64,000 nt of DNA from Auanema rhodensis (GCA_964057225.1 OZ059897.1:11594001-11658000), one strand, 5' to 3'; shown: positions 50,401 to 63,955, counted from the first letter of the stretch. Notes: generated by a model from the letters alone, not told the origin. Numbers and translations are program-made.

Positions 50401-53400
50401 ATAAGGTTTGTTATTATCTGTATTTATACTTTTTTAATTGTTTGTATATATTTAGACCGAACAACCAAGCAGCTCTAAGTTCCAGGAAAAAGTTAATGTG
50501 AACCCAGTTAAGTATTCGACTTCTTTCAATTCTCAAGTTGGAAGGACACGGGTATATTTTCTTGGATATATATGTTTAATGTATATTTATTTTAGGCTAT
50601 TAGTGATGCTAAATCTGGAGATTATTATAAGGATATAAGTGCTGGAGATACTGTTACTAAATGGCGTTTACCTGGTAAAGCTGATTCTAATGGAGGACTA
50701 TTTCTTAGATCGAATGAGAAGGAAAATGGAAATGCTGAATTCAAGGTAAACCAATATCATTTTAATAATATTTAACTGATTTCAGAATACAACTCCGCTC
50801 AAGAGACATTCAGTGCCTGTAATGACAGCCGATAGTCTTAACGTTCATCGCCAGATTATGTGCGACTTGTGTGAAAAGGTAACAATAACATGTTCTATCT
50901 GTTTATTAATTTTGTTGTTGCAGGTTGTCTATTTAGCAGAAAGGGTTCAAGTTGAGAATGTCTTTATTCATAAGAATTGCTTCCGCTGTTCTTTCTGTTC
51001 TCAACCGCTCCGTTTGGGAGAATACGGCAAAGATAAAGAACTGGATAGTACATACTCTAAAAAGTAAATTCCTTCTTAAAATTAGATTCATCATGTTATA
51101 TGTTTTATAGATTATTCTGTAATGTTCATCTACGGGTTCCATTACGTGAAAAGATTAGTCAGATTGAAAGAATAAGTCGACGTAACAACCGTCTATCTGC
51201 CACTGTGGCACCTATTCCTTCAGCTGTCGTTTCTCCATTACAATCTGGAAACAATTCTCATATTCTGTCTGCCGTAGTTACTCCAATACAGTCTACTAAT
51301 AACTTGGCTTCATACACGTATATTCATAGTGCTATTCTTTCTATGTTATATTCATAATTTCAGTTCATCTAACGAACGTCATCACTATCACGCAACATTA
51401 TCAACTCCTCAACAATCTAGAGAGTCTCGCTCTATCATATCTCCTATATCTGAACTAACAAATGAAGACGATCGTACACCTGAAAGAGCTGAATTCGGAA
51501 GTCACATTCGCCCTAAGTCATCGGCGGTTTGTTTAATGATAGTTTTGCGCCGAATCATGTGAGATGTTTAGCCGTTCAAACTAGAAGCTTCAGAAAGCGA
51601 AGACGAAGATTTTAATCAGTGCGCTGCTAATGGTTTGATTAAAATTTCTATTTTTAACTGTTCATAACTTTCAGAAAATAAACCTGACAGTGATGAGGAG
51701 CCCAGCTTCTCTGATTGCGAAAACCTAGAAGAAGGAGATTTAGATGTTTTCCAAAAATCAGTTCTGCAACTGGACGATGAAAATCCCGAAAAACCAGTTA
51801 CGGATGAGCAAGTATATTTTGAGTATTAAGACAAGTCTAAATATATGTATGTTCAGCTTGTTTCTATTATTGATAGGATGAATAGAAGGCGTCGTAGCTT
51901 GCTACCCGGAACACCTAAAACGGATGATTCTCTTTTCGTAAGTTATCTTCATTTATGAACCGAAAACAATTTGTAGCCTTTCAGGATACTGAAAATATGT
52001 TCACATCGGATGAAACAAACAATATATCATCAACGAATTCAGAAAGTGCTGCGCAACCAGATCCATTAGCAACTGCTCCGTTGGAATCAGAATTTTTAGA
52101 TTGTAGAAGTCCTCTCGATGAAAATATCAGAAAAGTATAGTGATTCTATGTTTATTCCATTAGCTTAATCTTTCAGCAAAAAGCTCAAGAACTTGCAAAC
52201 TTACGTTTGGAATTGAGAAAAAAGGCTCAATTAAAAACAGACTATGAATTAGGAATAGGAAGTAATTTATCAGAGAGTAAACATGCAATACCACAGCATG
52301 CTGATTCCTCAACTACTTACCAAACACCTGTGAGGGAAAATAAAAGTGTAAGTTTATAAGTGCAAATTTATTTCTTTTGTTCTTTACAACATTACAGACT
52401 CGTTCGAACTTGTTGCTTAATGACATGCCCTCATTGAAAAGAGATACAGCTCCCCCCACAGTATCTTTAGAATCTATCCAGGTTTTTTCTAGTTTAATTC
52501 TGTTATGATTGAACATTTTAGCCTACAAATCTGTTTACACCTGAAAAAAATGTAAAGAATGAGCCTATAACATCTCCACCCAAAACTTCTGAATTACTTA
52601 TTCCTAAGTTTTCATCCGATACTTCAAGTCGAGAATCTGTATTTCAATCGAATCAACTTCATATTGAAAGTAAAAAGGAGACTGGTCTGCTTGGAAAACC
52701 ATATCACCGGATTAAACAGCGGAGAGAAACGAATTCTCCTACTCAATCAAACTCCATGAATATTTCGGAAATAACAGTAGCAACTGATCTAAGAGTGGCT
52801 GCCATACCACCTTCTCCACGAGTTATAAACGGTATTTACGCGAAACAGTCTAGTTTATCAAGTTAAATATCGATTTAGAAAATGTAGAGGAGCAAACAAC
52901 ACCCACTCATATATCAGTAGACCCAGTTACTCTAAGGCAATTTCATAAAAAGGCTGAAAAGATTAAAAGGTATATTTTCTTGATCATTATGTTTTAATAA
53001 TTCCACATTTTTCAGACAACGTGATCAGGGATTGAGCCAACACGCTCAAGAACTTCAACTGACAATTGAAAGAAACGACGTTCGTTTATTGGAACTCAAT
53101 TCCTTAATACAGAAAAAAGCTGCTATTCTTGAAGAAGGTTAGTCATTCATTATTTTTTTTTCTTGTTTGTTTCATGTTTATTTCGTGTTTAAGATCCCTA
53201 CAATCAACTTGAACTGATTTCATGGCTCGAACTGATAAAGGAAAGAGATTCATTGAGTTTTGTAAATAAAGGCAAAGTCCTTGAAATACAAAAAGTTAAA
53301 TTACATGTTAGATATCGTGAATTAAACAGAAAGTGTTTTGATGCCGAAGAAATGGCCGAAGTAGGGGTTACGAAATGTCAATAAGCAGTAAATTATCACT

Positions 53401-53635
53401 TTATAGACCGTAACATTAGAAGAAATGCTCAAAACTGTTCGAGACAAAGAAGAAGTTGATAATCAGCTGAATAATTATATCAAAGAAAGTCAGCGAAGGT
53501 TTGTTTTATGATAAGAAATATTACCCAGTTCAAAAATTTTATTTTAGTGTTGTACGTATTGAAGATGTTCTGAGAAATAAGAAGTTCAATTTTAAAAATT
53601 TTGAGAAAGACTATAAGCTCGTTCCCGCTTCTTAG
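47493..53635 (+). CDS. mical-1: MICAL-family flavoprotein monooxygenase
   Basis: A very long multi-exon gene starting [20 protein letters not shown]. Domains in order: FAD monooxygenase with [20 protein letters not shown] (GxGxxG), [33 protein letters not shown], and the second FAD motif [20 protein letters not shown]; a calponin-homology domain ([20 protein letters not shown] to about WEYLRYHR); a Ser-rich linker; one LIM domain ([20 protein letters not shown], then [20 protein letters not shown] and [10 protein letters not shown]); a long disordered region; and a C-terminal bMERB coiled coil ([40 protein letters not shown]) that in the family binds Rab8/10-type GTPases. MICALs oxidise actin methionines downstream of plexin signalling. 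All four hallmark domains are present and appear intact. Some linker exons are less certain. Confidence 0.93.
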
Positions 53636-54018
53636 CTAACGTTAAGTATTAATACTTTTTTTCCTGTAGATGTTTGATTCTTGCAATATTGCAAACATTC
53701 CTTTTTTTCCTTTCTTTATCTGATTCGTTACTTAAAATATATGAAATGTGGCTCTTAGCCTATATTTGTTTTTCAAAGGCCTAATTTTGGTGCTTTGCGT
53801 TGTACTTTGCTCTAATTTAAATACGGTATGTTCTCAAGCTCTAATTTTACTCTAGTCATCATTCCAGTTATTAGATTGTCAAAACTAACTTTGTTTTGTT
53901 TTTCTTATCAAATTACAGTTTTAATATACTTTTAAAGATTATAATCAAATGTTCTTTTTCAAGATCAATATTTGCTTTAATCTATTATGTTTGCATATTT
54001 TTCATATTCTTAGTTATT

Positions 54019-57000
54019 ATGAAGAGAAAACATAGTGAAGCGTGCGAGTCTACTGAAACTTCAACAGGTAACACATGCTGATGAAGGAGTGTGTATAGGT
54101 ATAGTGGTTTTAGATGGGCTACATTCTACACTGGATCCGGATGTTTTGCACGAAATAGCTCGAACTTTGGAAAAAAAATCTATACCAAGTTTATTAAGGT
54201 ATTTAAGGGTATTGTGAACGGATTAACAAGTATAATTCAAGATTTCGAGGCATTAACCAAACTTGTGCAGACATCGGTTCAAGAGTTTTATCAAATTCTT
54301 CTGAGAAAATAGTGGATGTAGGAGCGGTTTTTTCAAACAGAGTTTAGTTATAATGTGTGCACGAAAATAACTATTTGTTCAGAATCCTTTTATATTACGG
54401 TTTTATGAAACAGGCAAAAGAGGAGAACAGCTTAAGTTTCATAATGATGTTCGTCAATTAGTAACCCTTTTGGAGAAATTAGCTAAGTCTTATGGAAGAA
54501 AAGATCTAAACCTTGGTAGTTCATTTTTCGTATATATAGTTATAATAAGGATAATATTAGCAAACTTTAATCTGGAGTCTATTTCATGGATGCCCAAGAA
54601 AAATAATATCATTAAGCGATGCCCAGCATTATTGCAAAAAAGAATAGTTAAACTTATGAAAACTTACTTTAAAGGGTAAATCTTACATATAATTTATTTA
54701 GAATTTATTTAATTTATATTAGAACTACTTCGTACGAGTATCCAAAACATTTTTTACGTCCTTCACGTTTCTTTTCCATAATATCTCGACAGTTGAATAA
54801 TATCACCTGTTTGGACTTAGGTGATATCAATGTAAGTTACCTTTTCAATAATATTTTTATTATTTTTGTTTTTAGGCAACTGAAGCTCTTGATTTAGGAA
54901 ATTGTGTATTTCCTGCTTTAAGCAATCTAGAAACTTTTGCTTGGCACAAAGCTGAAATGTGGTTTATTGAAGTCTGAGATTTGTCCTAAACATATATTCA
55001 TTATATCAAATTACAGGCATTACCTAACCCACATAAGCTTAAAAATATTTCACTCACCTTACGCCGAGGACAATTCACATCTGAAAGTATCAGACCTCTA
55101 CTCAATTGTCAAGCATTAGAACGATTATATTTCGGATTTAGAGTTCCTGAACATGCGTATGCTTTTCCATATTTGTTTTCCAATATTCGGATCATGATTT
55201 AAGAACTCGCTTTGATTTGGAAGTTTTACTCAACACATATCAGGCCTTTTGGAATAACCGAAATTATTATCCTGCTGAATGTTTGAAAATTTCTGGGTTT
55301 GATCCTATTAAAATTGAATCATCTGAGGTTTCTTATCAAAATAGCACTTGTTCTGTATATATTTTTTTCAGGGAAGCTCTAAAGACTTCTGTTATCGAGC
55401 TTTTCCGGCGTTAACTCACCCTTGTTTCTGGAATTGCCCTACTACCGTAAGAAATCTTTATGACTTCCAAGTTTTATGGTTCATTTACTTTAGCTATTCA
55501 TCATTCTGGCAAAGAAAAAATATTTTTACAAAACTTTACAATTTGGTCAACTTGATCAATCTTTATCTCGTTTGTGCTCTATTGATTCATTCTTACAAGT
55601 ACAGTTTCTTAAAATATTTAAATTATCTTACTATTTAGGCTTTATTCTCATTCGATCCCTTAGTACAGCCTGGATATCTTTTTACAAACAATTTGAAAGT
55701 GAGACCTTCAAAAAGTTTCCAAAAATGTTAAAAAATCTATTTAGCTTTATCTTCACGCGATGCCTGTAGTTAGCTTAGACTATTATCTACCTCAAATAAT
55801 GACTGCCCTAGGAGATGTATGATTTTTCATATATCATATGTTTTAGAAAAATATTGTTTTAAGATTTTCGCAGAAGTCAGCTCCATTGATCTCTTTATTA
55901 AATGTTCGTTTGATGCCACTATGCCTTCTAGTTGGCTGTTAGATAGTAAAAGACCTAAGCATCCTAATTCAAAATTCTTGAAACTCTCGAAATTTTCATT
56001 GCATATTGATAATTTTTGTTTGGTGAGTCTGTATTACATTGTTTCTTAATCTGATAATATTTCCAGCTTGATGATTTGGACATTTATTTGCCAGATACTC
56101 TAACACATCTGACATTATCTTTCGTAGTACCTCCTGAGAAAAAGAAGCATTTTTTGGCTTCGTTGTTCAAATTTATTAAACATTTTGAAAACACTAACAG
56201 GTTCCCTGATTTAGAAGAGTTCCATATACAGGTATTCATATAATTGTTGAAAACAATTTTACAAGATAATTTTTTAGATATATGGAATCAGATGTTTTGA
56301 AGCCGTTTTTAACCATGTTATTGATGTTATACCAGATTTACAAAAGCTTTCTGTACTGTGCATGCCTGTTGAACAAAAAAGGTTTGATATTCATCAAATT
56401 CTTTATCATTTTTCAAATTTATTCAGAGATTCTCTAATTGATCTTTGCGCTCATGCAATGAAAATTTGTAAAAAATTAAAAGTATTGAATTTGTGTCCGG
56501 ATTTAGTAAATCTCCTCATGGGAGTAAGTGAAGTAAAACAGCAAAGTATGTTTCCATTTCTTAATATATAGGCTTTTTCAAAATTTTCAGATTATTTCTC
56601 TTGGCAATGTGATTTTGAAAAGTTTTCTCATGAAAATAAACTTTTAACGGAAAGATGTGAACTCGCTGTATCTCAGTTACCATTATGTGAAGGATTTGAT
56701 AGTTATGTAGTTGAGCCCGTGTACCCGGATGCAAATTCTTCTTTGACTGAAGAGATAGATGATGATGCTGTACGGTTTATTTTTGAAAATTTGTTCTGAG
56801 ATAATCGTTTAGTCTTCTGAATCCGATTCGAAAACTGACGATGAAGATGAAGTATCAGATGAAGAAGATTCCTTTATTGTCGATGATGATGAGAGAGAAT
56901 CGAGTGAAGATGAATTAGATATATTAGAGAAAAAGCTTGCCGCAGAAAGTGATCGTCGTCATCAAAGGGTAAAACACCTACATTTCTTAAGTTTGCAATT

Positions 57001-57465
57001 GATGTTGTTAAGGATCAGAAGAAACGTAGGCGAATATTATCAGAAAATGAAAGCACTGAAGAAGAAAACGATGATGATGTCGTTGTGTTCCGAGGAAAGA
57101 AACGTGATGATGACGAAGAATCAGATGAAGAAGATTTTGAGGATGAAGAAGAGAGCAACGATGAAGATAGAAATTCTTTCTTGGATGACATGGCAGAAGA
57201 AGATCATGGTGATCCGGAAGAAGAAGAGGATGACACAGAAGAAGAGCCCGAAGATGAGGATGATGATAGCGATACCGGTAGTTATGTGGTAATTAGAATT
57301 GTAACTAAGTTATTATCTCATTCAAAATATTTCAGCGTCAATCAATTGAAATTGTGAATTCAAGATCGAATAAGCCTGCACATAAAAGAAAGAAAATTAT
57401 AGGTTTGAAGATATTATACTAATCTAGACTTAATTAATAATATTCTAGAATCAGATAGCGAGTAA
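54019..57465 (+). CDS. Divergent F-box-like, leucine-rich protein with acidic C-terminal tail
   Basis: More than fifteen exons encode roughly 850 residues. An F-box-like N-terminus reads LDPDVLHEIARTLEKKSIPS, then LLRFRGINQTCADIGSRVL. A long body with leucine-rich-repeat-like phrases follows: NNITCLDLGDIN, LSNLETFAWHKAEM, ALPNPHKLKNISLTLRRGQF, CQALERLYFGFRVP, LDDLDIYLPDTLTHLTLSF and IPDLQKLSVLCMP. The end is a highly acidic tract of about 200 residues (repeated DDDEESDEED-type runs) and a basic NKPAHKRKK patch likely to act as a nuclear signal. F-box plus LRR suggests an SCF substrate adaptor, but the acidic tail is unusual. I cannot name an orthologue. Exon joins around 55.6-56.0 kb work in frame with 45-nt introns. 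Confidence 0.65.
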
Positions 57466-58470
57466 ATATGCAGACTGCCTGTTATTTTTTATATCCAATC
57501 ATTTGTTTTTTTCTTACCATTACCTTGTTGCATATGTTGAAAATAAAATTCGACAATACAACTGTTCTCAGTTCTACATTTTACATTTTTGTTTCAAACA
57601 AGTTAAGTTTTTTATTCATACAGCTGTTAAAATGCCAGCTGTCTAGATTTCTTGCACTCTCGAGATCTCACAATGGCATCTAGAGATAATATCTTCAACA
57701 GCCGCGAGAACAATCATGTATAAACAACTGTTCATTAGCTTTTTGAAAAACTGTGTATCGAATGGTGTTTGAAAATTGAACCGAACGTCAGTTATTTAAT
57801 TATATGATCCTTATCAATAAATGTATTATACATATATGATGTTATTCAAATAACATAGTTGTATAATTATAGAAAAACAATCTTAAACATCTGTAAGTAA
57901 TTTTAAATTTGATTACAAGTTGACATCTGGATTACGTTCTTTTTCTTACGTTTACAATCTGTCCAGCATTTAAAACTGTTTTTCTGATTCGAATTTCATG
58001 TAATCATCGAGTTCCATAGGTTGAATGAACCGGAACAAACTTTTCTGAATATTCATTAATATTCTTCATTTAATTTATTTATAATTGATTTCTTTTTTTT
58101 TAAACATAAACAAATGCTGCTAAAGTTTACGAACCCAAGCTGATAATGCAGGAAGAAGCTATTTTTCGAATGTTGTACCATCAGTTGTCCCTATTTCAAA
58201 AATCAGTTGCTGATGGATAGACGTTTGGCAAAAGCTAGCAGTCATGTAATTCACTACCAGCGTTTCTCCACCTCCCCACCCCTGTGATCTCTTCCCACCT
58301 CCACAACTTAGGTTCATAGTGCTTAAGCAACAATCTCTGTTTTGCTCGATGGAGTCTAGAATTTTCTTTCAATCTTAGAATTATTGTTTTCATAGAATGA
58401 ACGTTGTAGTATCTTTTAAATTATTTCATATATTCTTAATTTTTCTTTTTAAAGTTTCTTTTATTTAAAG
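57466..58470. promoter_or_regulatory. Upstream region of the ALP-like gene
   Basis: 1 kb without a supportable exon. A pyrimidine/CCCACC-rich stretch (CTCCACCTCCCCACCCCTGTG) lies at about 58266-58286, some 190 bp upstream of the ALP start, and may be a CACC-type promoter element. A TTTATTTAAAG acceptor-like sequence directly precedes the ATG. Confidence 0.35.
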
Positions 58471-60195
58471 ATGTCTTACGAAACAATTTCGGTTCGAATG
58501 AACCGTAGCGATACTACTATTCGCTGGGGCTTCTTATTGTCGAAATCAGGAGATCGCCTCATTATTCAAAACGTATCAAACTAATTTCTATAGTTTTCGA
58601 ACTTATAATTGTTTTAATTTTAAGCTTGAGCCTGAATCTTTATCCGAAAAGGCAGGACTCCGTAATGGTGATTTCGTAGAATCTATTTGTGGACATCCTG
58701 CTCGTTCACTTGGAGTACCAGAGGCAAATCAAATAGTTGATCAAGCCCGATATGAAGTTTTCTTCACTCTCCAACGGTAAATCTCAATATATGTTTGCCC
58801 CCAGTTGAGTTAGAGTCACAGATACGTAACTTCACATTCCTGTTTGCCATGGACATTATCTGAGAAAGATAATAAGTTGGTAGTGGACGAGATTCGCCCT
58901 GGATACGGAACTGGGTTCACCCACAACGCTTTCAACCAAAAGTCATCCTCCTTTGGCAATCCAGCACCACCAGCACCAGCTATGAATACTTCTAATTATT
59001 CTTCAAACCAAAAATATAGGTATTGATATGTTTTATTGAGTTATAATAATATTTGTTATGTTGTATAGAAATGATAAAGATGTAGGATCGTTAGTTGATG
59101 ATTATATCAAATTTTTATTTTTTTGGTTTTCTTCATTATAATCGAATATATTACTTTTTTGCAGTTCAAGTGTTCATAGTAGTTCTAATAATCAATCATA
59201 TAATTCTGGAATTCCTCGTACTCATGAGCATAACTTACAAAACTCTATTCATCCAACTCAGGCAAAGTTCGAAGTTGAAACGTTGTTATATGTTGCTTGT
59301 TATTTAGAACAACTTCACATCTGGCAGCCGATATAACACTTCAAATTATACTTCTGGAACAGCATATCCATCTCCTCCTGTTGTTGCTGCCCCTGCTCCT
59401 CCCGCTCCTTCTCAGTTCTACAATGCCCAAAATGACAACAGAAGTGGAATCTTCAACTCGAATGCCGCAGTCAGAAACCATTCGGTAAAATTTGTTGATG
59501 ACAACAGCGGTTCTAAGAAACCAACAGGTTATGCCAATGGAAATGTAAACAGGTTCGAAAATAGTTTTTATTTTATTTTTTTATAACTTTTTGAGATTTC
59601 TAGCTTTGGAGGTACTACTCCTTCTAAAACAGATGGAAGTCTTCCAATGAATCAGCAACCATTCATTCAAACATCAATGCCTAATACTGATGGCTTTAGC
59701 AGCAGAAGCAAGAGTAGCCTTTCACCTGGTAAACACATACTGAAAACTGGCTAACAATTGGTTAACTTAGGTGGTTCAAGAGTTCGATATCATTCTCCAT
59801 CAAGTCGTTCTCGACGAGACTTGTCTCCAAATTCGTCTGTTGAACATTTGCAGTACAATTCACCAATGAATATCTATTCACCTGATACTGTGGCTGAACA
59901 ATATGCTTTACAAACTGGAAAAGCGCTTGAGTAAGTTACAACTTTGGGATAGTTTAATTGTATTTTTGTAACATTTTTAGAGGACAACGGTCCCAAAACA
60001 ATACACCTGCTTACTTGAATTCAGAGACCAAAAAGGTTTGTCATACTTTTGTAAAAAACAATAATTAATCATTATATATTATTTGTTTAGTATATTGAAG
60101 AAGTAGAGGGGCGCATGCACAGAGGACTATCACCTTCATGCCAAAGTTCATCATTCAAGAGAATTAGTCAAGCTGTTGGAGCTCCATGCAAGTAA
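58471..60195 (+). CDS. alp-1: ALP/ZASP-like PDZ protein with ZM motif, no LIM domain
   Basis: The N-terminal PDZ domain (MSYETISVRMNRSDTTIRWG, then SLSEKAGLRNGDFVESICGH and ANQIVDQARYEVFFTLQR) is followed by a pro/ser/asn-rich linker (PSPPVVAAPAPPAPSQFYNA) and a ZASP-like motif (VEHLQYNSPMNIYSPDTVAE). The product would link alpha-actinin to the muscle Z-disc or dense body. It ends SFKRISQAVGAPCK at a TAA (60193-60195). No LIM zinc finger is visible before the next gene. The stop codon lies inside a sequence, CAAGTAACATAC, that looks like a 5' splice donor, so longer Enigma-type isoforms with LIM exons further downstream are possible. Exons after residue 110 were joined by phase and fit well. 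Confidence 0.88.
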
Positions 60196-60925
60196 CATAC
60201 ACACATCATCATTAAGAAGAGAACTAGATAATTTTCTGAATCTTACCCTTTTCATGAATATCCCATCAACAATACGGAATAGATATATACATAACAGAGA
60301 GCGTCAGTCTCATAATTTCAGGCTTTAATGCTTTTCAAATATAAAAAGGCTTTATCATTTAAAATGTTATTGTAAATTATATATGAAATCTACATATATA
60401 ATGATAATATTTTATTTTTTCTTCTTAGATTTATATGTTAATTCATTAATTTTATTATTATTATTGTAATATTAAATACGAAGTATTACTGTATAGTTTG
60501 TAAGCGAATATATTTAATGATTTCTCTATTACATAAGTGAAAAATGAAAGAAAACTAATGATCTAGACGAGATATCCTGGTAATTCTTCTGTTGTAGTTG
60601 TGGATCTGTAATGTTAAAAGCATTTATGATGAAAATAGAAGGGATATTAGTTGAAAATGTATAGAAGAATTGAAAAGAAAAACGGAAAAATTAAAGAGTT
60701 TCCACCATGCAGATGGCTATTTAACTATGCTAAACTACATGCACTCTTTAAAATCTTATGAATTACGAAATAAAAATCCTTTAATTCAAATAATTTTAAA
60801 ACTAAATTCTCACAATATATTAAAAGAATCTAATTATATATACATATACATATAAATATGTATATATATATATATATATAAATTTATATAAAATATTTCA
60901 AAAATTGAGATAAAAATTAAAAAAT
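60196..60925. other. Convergent 3' interval with (TA)n
   Basis: AT-rich DNA between two stop codons. A TA-rich run lies at about 60837-60890. No LIM-type Cys/His codon pattern is visible on either strand here. Confidence 0.5.
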
Positions 60926-62212
60926 TCAAGAATCGATTTCTACCAACTTTGTATTATTATCCGATGGTGAAACATAAATATTAGATTTTGGGAAAGGCTG
61001 TCTAAAAACGATTACAAATTAGTTTTAAGAGAAAATTCTGTAATACCTTTTGAAGTTGTTCAATTCAACTCTTTGTCTGGCTGATTGCATCATTGAATTG
61101 TCCTTGATACAAGCTGACCAAGCATAAGTGAAGATGGCAAAGATAAAGGGGAAAAGATCAATTAAGATCATTAAGACGACAGAATAAGTTGGGAAAAGGG
61201 AATTTTTAATTTTGGGGATGCAAGCTTGCTGAAAACAAAAATTTAAAATTTAAATGAAAAGTTTAATATTCACTTGTAAATCGAATTGAAGTAATGTTTC
61301 ATGTGGATGAAACTCGCAAGCATAAGAATTTTGAATATCAGCAATCTGATATTCATCTCTGGGATATGCTTCCACAAATAATCGATCAATCATCTAATAT
61401 AAATATATTTAATTAATAAATTTATAATAAAAAGTAAAAACCGATGGAAATTGTGCAGCACTCCAGAGAAGAGGATGTACCAAATATAGGAATTGTCCAA
61501 TGCAGAAGATTAAAGAGATCAAACAAGCAACCTTAAACAGAGTTAATTCTTAGAAATCGAAAATGAAAGAAATAGAAATTACTCTGTAAATCATTTTTAC
61601 TAAGTTTCCTTCAGCAATATTGCAATGAGCAATAACAAGAATTGGACTTAATAGAACACAGAAAACAATATTCCAGATAAATAAACTCCAAATAGTATCA
61701 TTACACTAAATAAATAAATAATATTATCTATTGAAAGAAGAAAAAAGAAAATACTTTTTCCAATAGATAAGCATCACTTTCAAGCTCTTCAACTGTCATC
61801 CATTTACGTCCATGAACATCAAATCCTGTACTGTTTTCTTTTGGATAATTTTCATCCATTGCAGATTTAAGCTCCTAAAATATTTTTTTTTTCTTAAAAA
61901 TTCTAAAAAATAAAAATTACTTTAGCTATTTGATGAGTTCGATTAACATATGTTGTTAATTGTGAATGAACACCTTTATGAATAACTCCATAAATACTTA
62001 GAATAGAAGCAATAATAAATAAACAAAAGAAGATACATATTCCTAGTCGTCCATCTAATTTTGTTTTATATTTCTTAATACTCTGAAATTATTTTAATAA
62101 AATAACAATTTTTGTCATCTTTTCTTCTTCTTTTTTTTTTGAAATAAAAATTTAATTTTTGAAAAATAATAATAATGTATCTATCTCATACCACTGGATT
62201 TTGATTGTTCAT
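60926..62212 (-). CDS. Four-pass membrane protein, family not recognised
   Basis: The start MNNQNPVSIKKYKTKLDGRL is followed by TM1 (GICIFFCLFIIASILSIYGV), an extracellular loop of about 60 residues with NRT and NST sequons, TM2 (IWSLFIWNIVFCVLLSPILV), TM3 (VACLISLIFCIGQFLYLV), a second loop of about 60 residues (EYQIADIQNSYACEFHPHET) with Cys, and TM4 (YSVVLMILIDLFPFIFAIFT), ending in a polar tail DNNTKLVEIDS. About 300 residues over 7-8 exons. The layout resembles tetraspanin or claudin-like proteins, but no CCG motif or W-GLW-C-C signature is seen. Function unknown. Confidence 0.7.
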
Positions 62213-63867
62213 TATAAGAAACGGTCTAAAAAACTAAATAAAATTGTTTTTTTTTATTAAAAATAAGATAATTAGATAAAAAATAAAAGAAAAATATAAT
62301 TATTATAAATTATTCTTAAAATTAATAAAAAATATTGGTTAATAATAGATCTAAGAATCAAGGATAGTTCGAATGAGAAGTTAATTTCTTCGATTTGGCC
62401 GTAGTAAACTTAAGGTCGAAAAACGAAAGATCGCTTAAAGACACTTACGATATGAAAAGAATCATTGATTATGTGAGTATTATCCAAAAACAACGGAAAA
62501 AGAAGAAAATAAATCCAAATAATCATAAAGAAAGTCTTGAAAAAATAAATTTGAAAATAAAAAAATGGGAAAAATGAGCAATGAAGCGTTTGAATTTCAG
62601 TTATATTGAGAAAGACATATAGACATAAAACATTGTTCAGGTTGAAGTTGTTTTTGTTTGAAGTTTTTAAATTAAAACAGTAGCAAATTAGAACGAACAA
62701 GTTTTATTTCCAAATAAATATATAACAAGTACATTGTAATCATTTCAATTAAAATGTAACAATATACTTTTTGTTTTGTTTTTTTGTTTTAAAAGAATAG
62801 AAAATATTTCCGATTGAATGATTAAGTTTATAAAATATAATAGTTATTAACATTTTATTTTATAATTAAAATTAAAAATTATTTATAAAAATTGATTTTG
62901 ATGATCAAGGAAACAGAAGAAAGTTTCATCAGAAACTGACTAGGATGTTTAACTGAGCCGATATTACAATTGTTGAGATCAAGACATCGGCGAGAACACC
63001 ATAGAAACTGCTTAGGTAAATACTGTTAAGAATCTTCAATGTTCTGATATTATGAGAGCTTTAAGTATGTTTCAAAGAACAATAATATAATCTTATTACT
63101 TATTTAATTAAAATTAAATAATTTTAAATCAATTATAATATATTTTATAATATTATTATTATTATAAATAAAAGATTAATTGATTGTTTTAAATAGTTTT
63201 AATTAACTGAAAATGTATATGTTTTCTTAATTCTTCTTCAAATATTTGTGTAAATACATGTATGCTGTCGATTATATGAAGTTGAAAAGAAAAAAGAAAT
63301 ACGGGGATGGTTCAAGAACACTCTTAGAAGATTAAGATTAAATATATGAACTAACAGGTCATATGTTTAAGTTTTGAACTTTTTCATTAAATATTTCCAA
63401 AAAAAAACATTTTCTAATATAAAAGTACAAAAATGTATGTTCAAGTATTGAGTGTGAATGTGAAACTTTGAAAAGAACTGAAAAAAAAAAGTTAAGTGTA
63501 AGAGAAGAGAATAGAATTTGATTATAACGTTGAAAACAAAAGAGAAAGAAAAGATAAACTTCAACTAAATGAACATTCGGCGTAGAGTCATGATGTCAAT
63601 GGAGAGAAAGAAAAAGGGAGAGAGAGAGAGAGATAAAGAGAGAAAGAGAGAGAGAGAGAAGAGGGAGAGGCAGAAAGATAAAGAGAGAGAGAGAGAGAGA
63701 GAGAGAAAGAAAAATAAAAAAAAGGTTAACATTCTAAGAAATAACAGTTTAACAAGAAATTTTGTATTTATCATTCTTCGTTATTGTCTATATATTGGTT
63801 CATCTTGTTCAGATAAAAACAAATCAATGAAAACGATGAAACTAACCGGAGGATTTTTAGTAAAAAC
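62213..63867. other. AT-rich intergenic interval
   Basis: 1.65 kb with no exon-like structure. Several poly-T/poly-A tracts and short ATT runs are present, and a purine-rich GA repeat lies near its right end. It may lie between genes or form a long intron of the gene that runs off the right edge. Confidence 0.4.
63600..63716 (+). repeat. GA/GAAA microsatellite
   Basis: Imperfect (GA)n tract of about 115 bp with interspersed AAA and GGG. The opposite strand reads as a Leu/Ser-rich open frame, which is a composition artefact. Confidence 0.9.
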
Positions 63868-63955
63868 CTTCTGAACTCCACCTCCAGTTAAGCTACCACT
63901 TCCACGATGATAATCTCGGATAGAATTTGGTGAATCAGATCCCAAAGACACAGTT
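63868..63955 (-). CDS. Probable exon of a gene extending beyond the right edge
   Basis: On the minus strand an AAG acceptor is followed by an open stretch reading TVSLGSDSPNSIRDYHRGSG then SLTGGGVQK, ending at a GTTTTT donor-like site. The composition is richer in Gly/Ser and GC than the surroundings, which suggests coding. Neither the gene's start nor its end is in the window, so no product can be named. Confidence 0.35.

Noticed and set aside
63565-63774. Leu/Ser-rich frame opposite the GA repeat
   Set aside because: It is simply the translation of a CT microsatellite.
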